From: Chloroflexota bacterium
GTDB lineage: Bacteria; Chloroflexota; Dehalococcoidia; Lucifugimonadales; Lucifugimonadaceae
DNA length: 6,545 nt
Assembly (NCBI GenBank): GCA_016210435.1
Contig: JACQUF010000234.1
Span: 1 to 6,545 of the forward strand
Direction of reading: 5' to 3'
Below are positions 5,926 through 6,545 of this stretch, piece after piece. How positions within the stretch are numbered: the stretch's first letter is position 1; every line of letters begins with the position of its first letter. The notes under the pieces were generated by a model. The model saw only the letters and a program-made list of their open reading frames with translations, was not told where the DNA came from and did not search any database. The translations under genes and the position numbers were made by a program.

Positions 5926-6545
5926 CTAGCGGTGTCCGTGGAGCGCGTCGTGGATCAAGACGTCGACGGGTATCCCGTACAGGAGCGAAAGTTCGCGGGC
6001 CGTGATCTCGTGGGACGGGCCGTGGAAAACGATTTTCCGGTTGATGCACGCGACGGCGCTCGCGTCTCGCAATACGGCGCCGATGTCGTGCGAGACCATC
6101 AGGATCGTTATGCCCATCTCATGGTTGAGCCGCCGGATCAGCTCAAAGAAATGCTCCTGCCCCGCGGCGTCCACGCCTGCCACCGGCTCGTCCAGGACCA
6201 GCAACTCGGGCCTTCTCACGAGAGCGCGGGCGATGAGCACCCTCTGCTGCTGCCCTATCGAAAGCTCGGATATCCGCCGCTTTCGCAGCTCCTCAACTCC
6301 TGCCGTAGCCATTGCCTCGCGGACGACGCCGCTCGGATTCCGACGGAACGCGTAACCTGGATCGAATCCGCTGTACGCGCCCTGGCTGACGATCTCCTCG
6401 GCAGTGGCCGGAAACCGTGCCCGAATTTCCTCCACGAACTGCGGGACATAGCCTACCCTGCGCCAGTCGCGGAACCGGTCCGGCGACTTATCGAACAGCA
6501 GGACCTCGCCACTCGTAGGTCGTACGAGGCCGAGCGCCAGGCGCA
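5926..6545 (-). CDS. Metal ABC transporter ATP-binding protein (ZnuC/MntA-type), 5' end outside window
   Basis: The frame is open from the right edge to TAG at 5926-5928, giving 205 visible residues. Roughly 40 N-terminal residues including Walker A are missing because the window ends there, not because the gene is broken. Visible motifs in order are the strand LALGLVRPTSGEVLLFD, the Q-loop GYVPQ (Gln at 6439-6441), the ABC signature LSIGQ followed by QQRV (6250-6264), Walker B LLVLDEP (6184-6204), D-loop AGVD, and the H-loop SHD (6085-6093). The QQQRVLIARAL run is typical of the metal-importer branch. The signature has Ile in place of the first Gly of LSGGQ, a tolerated but uncommon variant. 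The C-terminus ends HDALHGHR. It powers transport through the permease encoded 5 bp downstream. A GTG at 6433-6435 would start after the Q-loop and is not the real start. Confidence 0.95.
   Translation of the reverse strand, partial: RLALGLVRPTSGEVLLFDKSPDRFRDWRRVGYVPQFVEEIRARFPATAEEIVSQGAYSGFDPGYAFRRNPSGVVREAMATAGVEELRKRRISELSIGQQQRVLIARALVRRPELLVLDEPVAGVDAAGQEHFFELIRRLNHEMGITILMVSHDIGAVLRDASAVACINRKIVFHGPSHEITARELSLLYGIPVDVLIHDALHGHR

Noticed and set aside
5921..6049. Extension of the permease to 351 aa
   Set aside because: The added residues are Arg/Pro-rich and lie entirely over the conserved C-terminus of the ATPase; ATG 5920 gives a normal family N-terminus.

Overview
The window is GC-rich bacterial DNA with tightly packed genes, several GTG starts and short intergenic gaps. 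It carries no rRNA, tRNA, CRISPR array, insertion sequence or complete mobile element that I can recognise. The long Pro/Thr/Ser-rich linker behind a lipoprotein-like leader, joined to NHL-type propeller repeats, is a style common in Chloroflexota, and an uncultured high-GC member of that phylum is my best guess. This is a weak, style-based inference; Actinomycetota or another high-GC soil or groundwater lineage is possible.

Layout, left to right. (1) Positions 1-87 (+) look like the last 28 codons of an unrecognised gene, followed by two stem-loops (94-132) that would separate it from the convergent neighbour. (2) 147-2726 (-) encodes an exported, probably membrane-anchored protein with about twelve NHL-like beta-propeller repeats. 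(3) 2727-2844 is a divergent promoter region with an unusual set of inverted repeats around a good -35 box. (4) 2845-3542 (+) is a broken locus. The first ~30 codons of an AbrB/SpoVT-type DNA-binding protein run, in the wrong frame, into the C-terminal ~200 residues of a different protein, whose beginning resembles the tail of an M23 (LytM-type) peptidase domain. This looks like a deletion scar. (5) 3543-3716 is a convergent gap with one clear stem-loop.

(6) From 6545 down to 3717 four genes run on the minus strand: an ABC-3-type metal transporter ATPase (5' end outside the window), its membrane permease 5 bp downstream, a TerB-like protein 50 bp further on, and a DUF72 (YecE-type) protein after another 53 bp. 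The ATPase and permease should form the core of a Zn/Mn-type importer. The substrate-binding protein and any Zur/MntR-type operator are not in view and may lie beyond position 6545. TerB and DUF72 may be read through from the same transcript, but nothing in the sequence shows that they work with the transporter.

I found no convincing new multi-gene system. The parts most worth a second look are the AbrB/M23-tail junction with its triple-arm operator, and the twelve-repeat propeller, whose N-terminal strand appears to close the ring.
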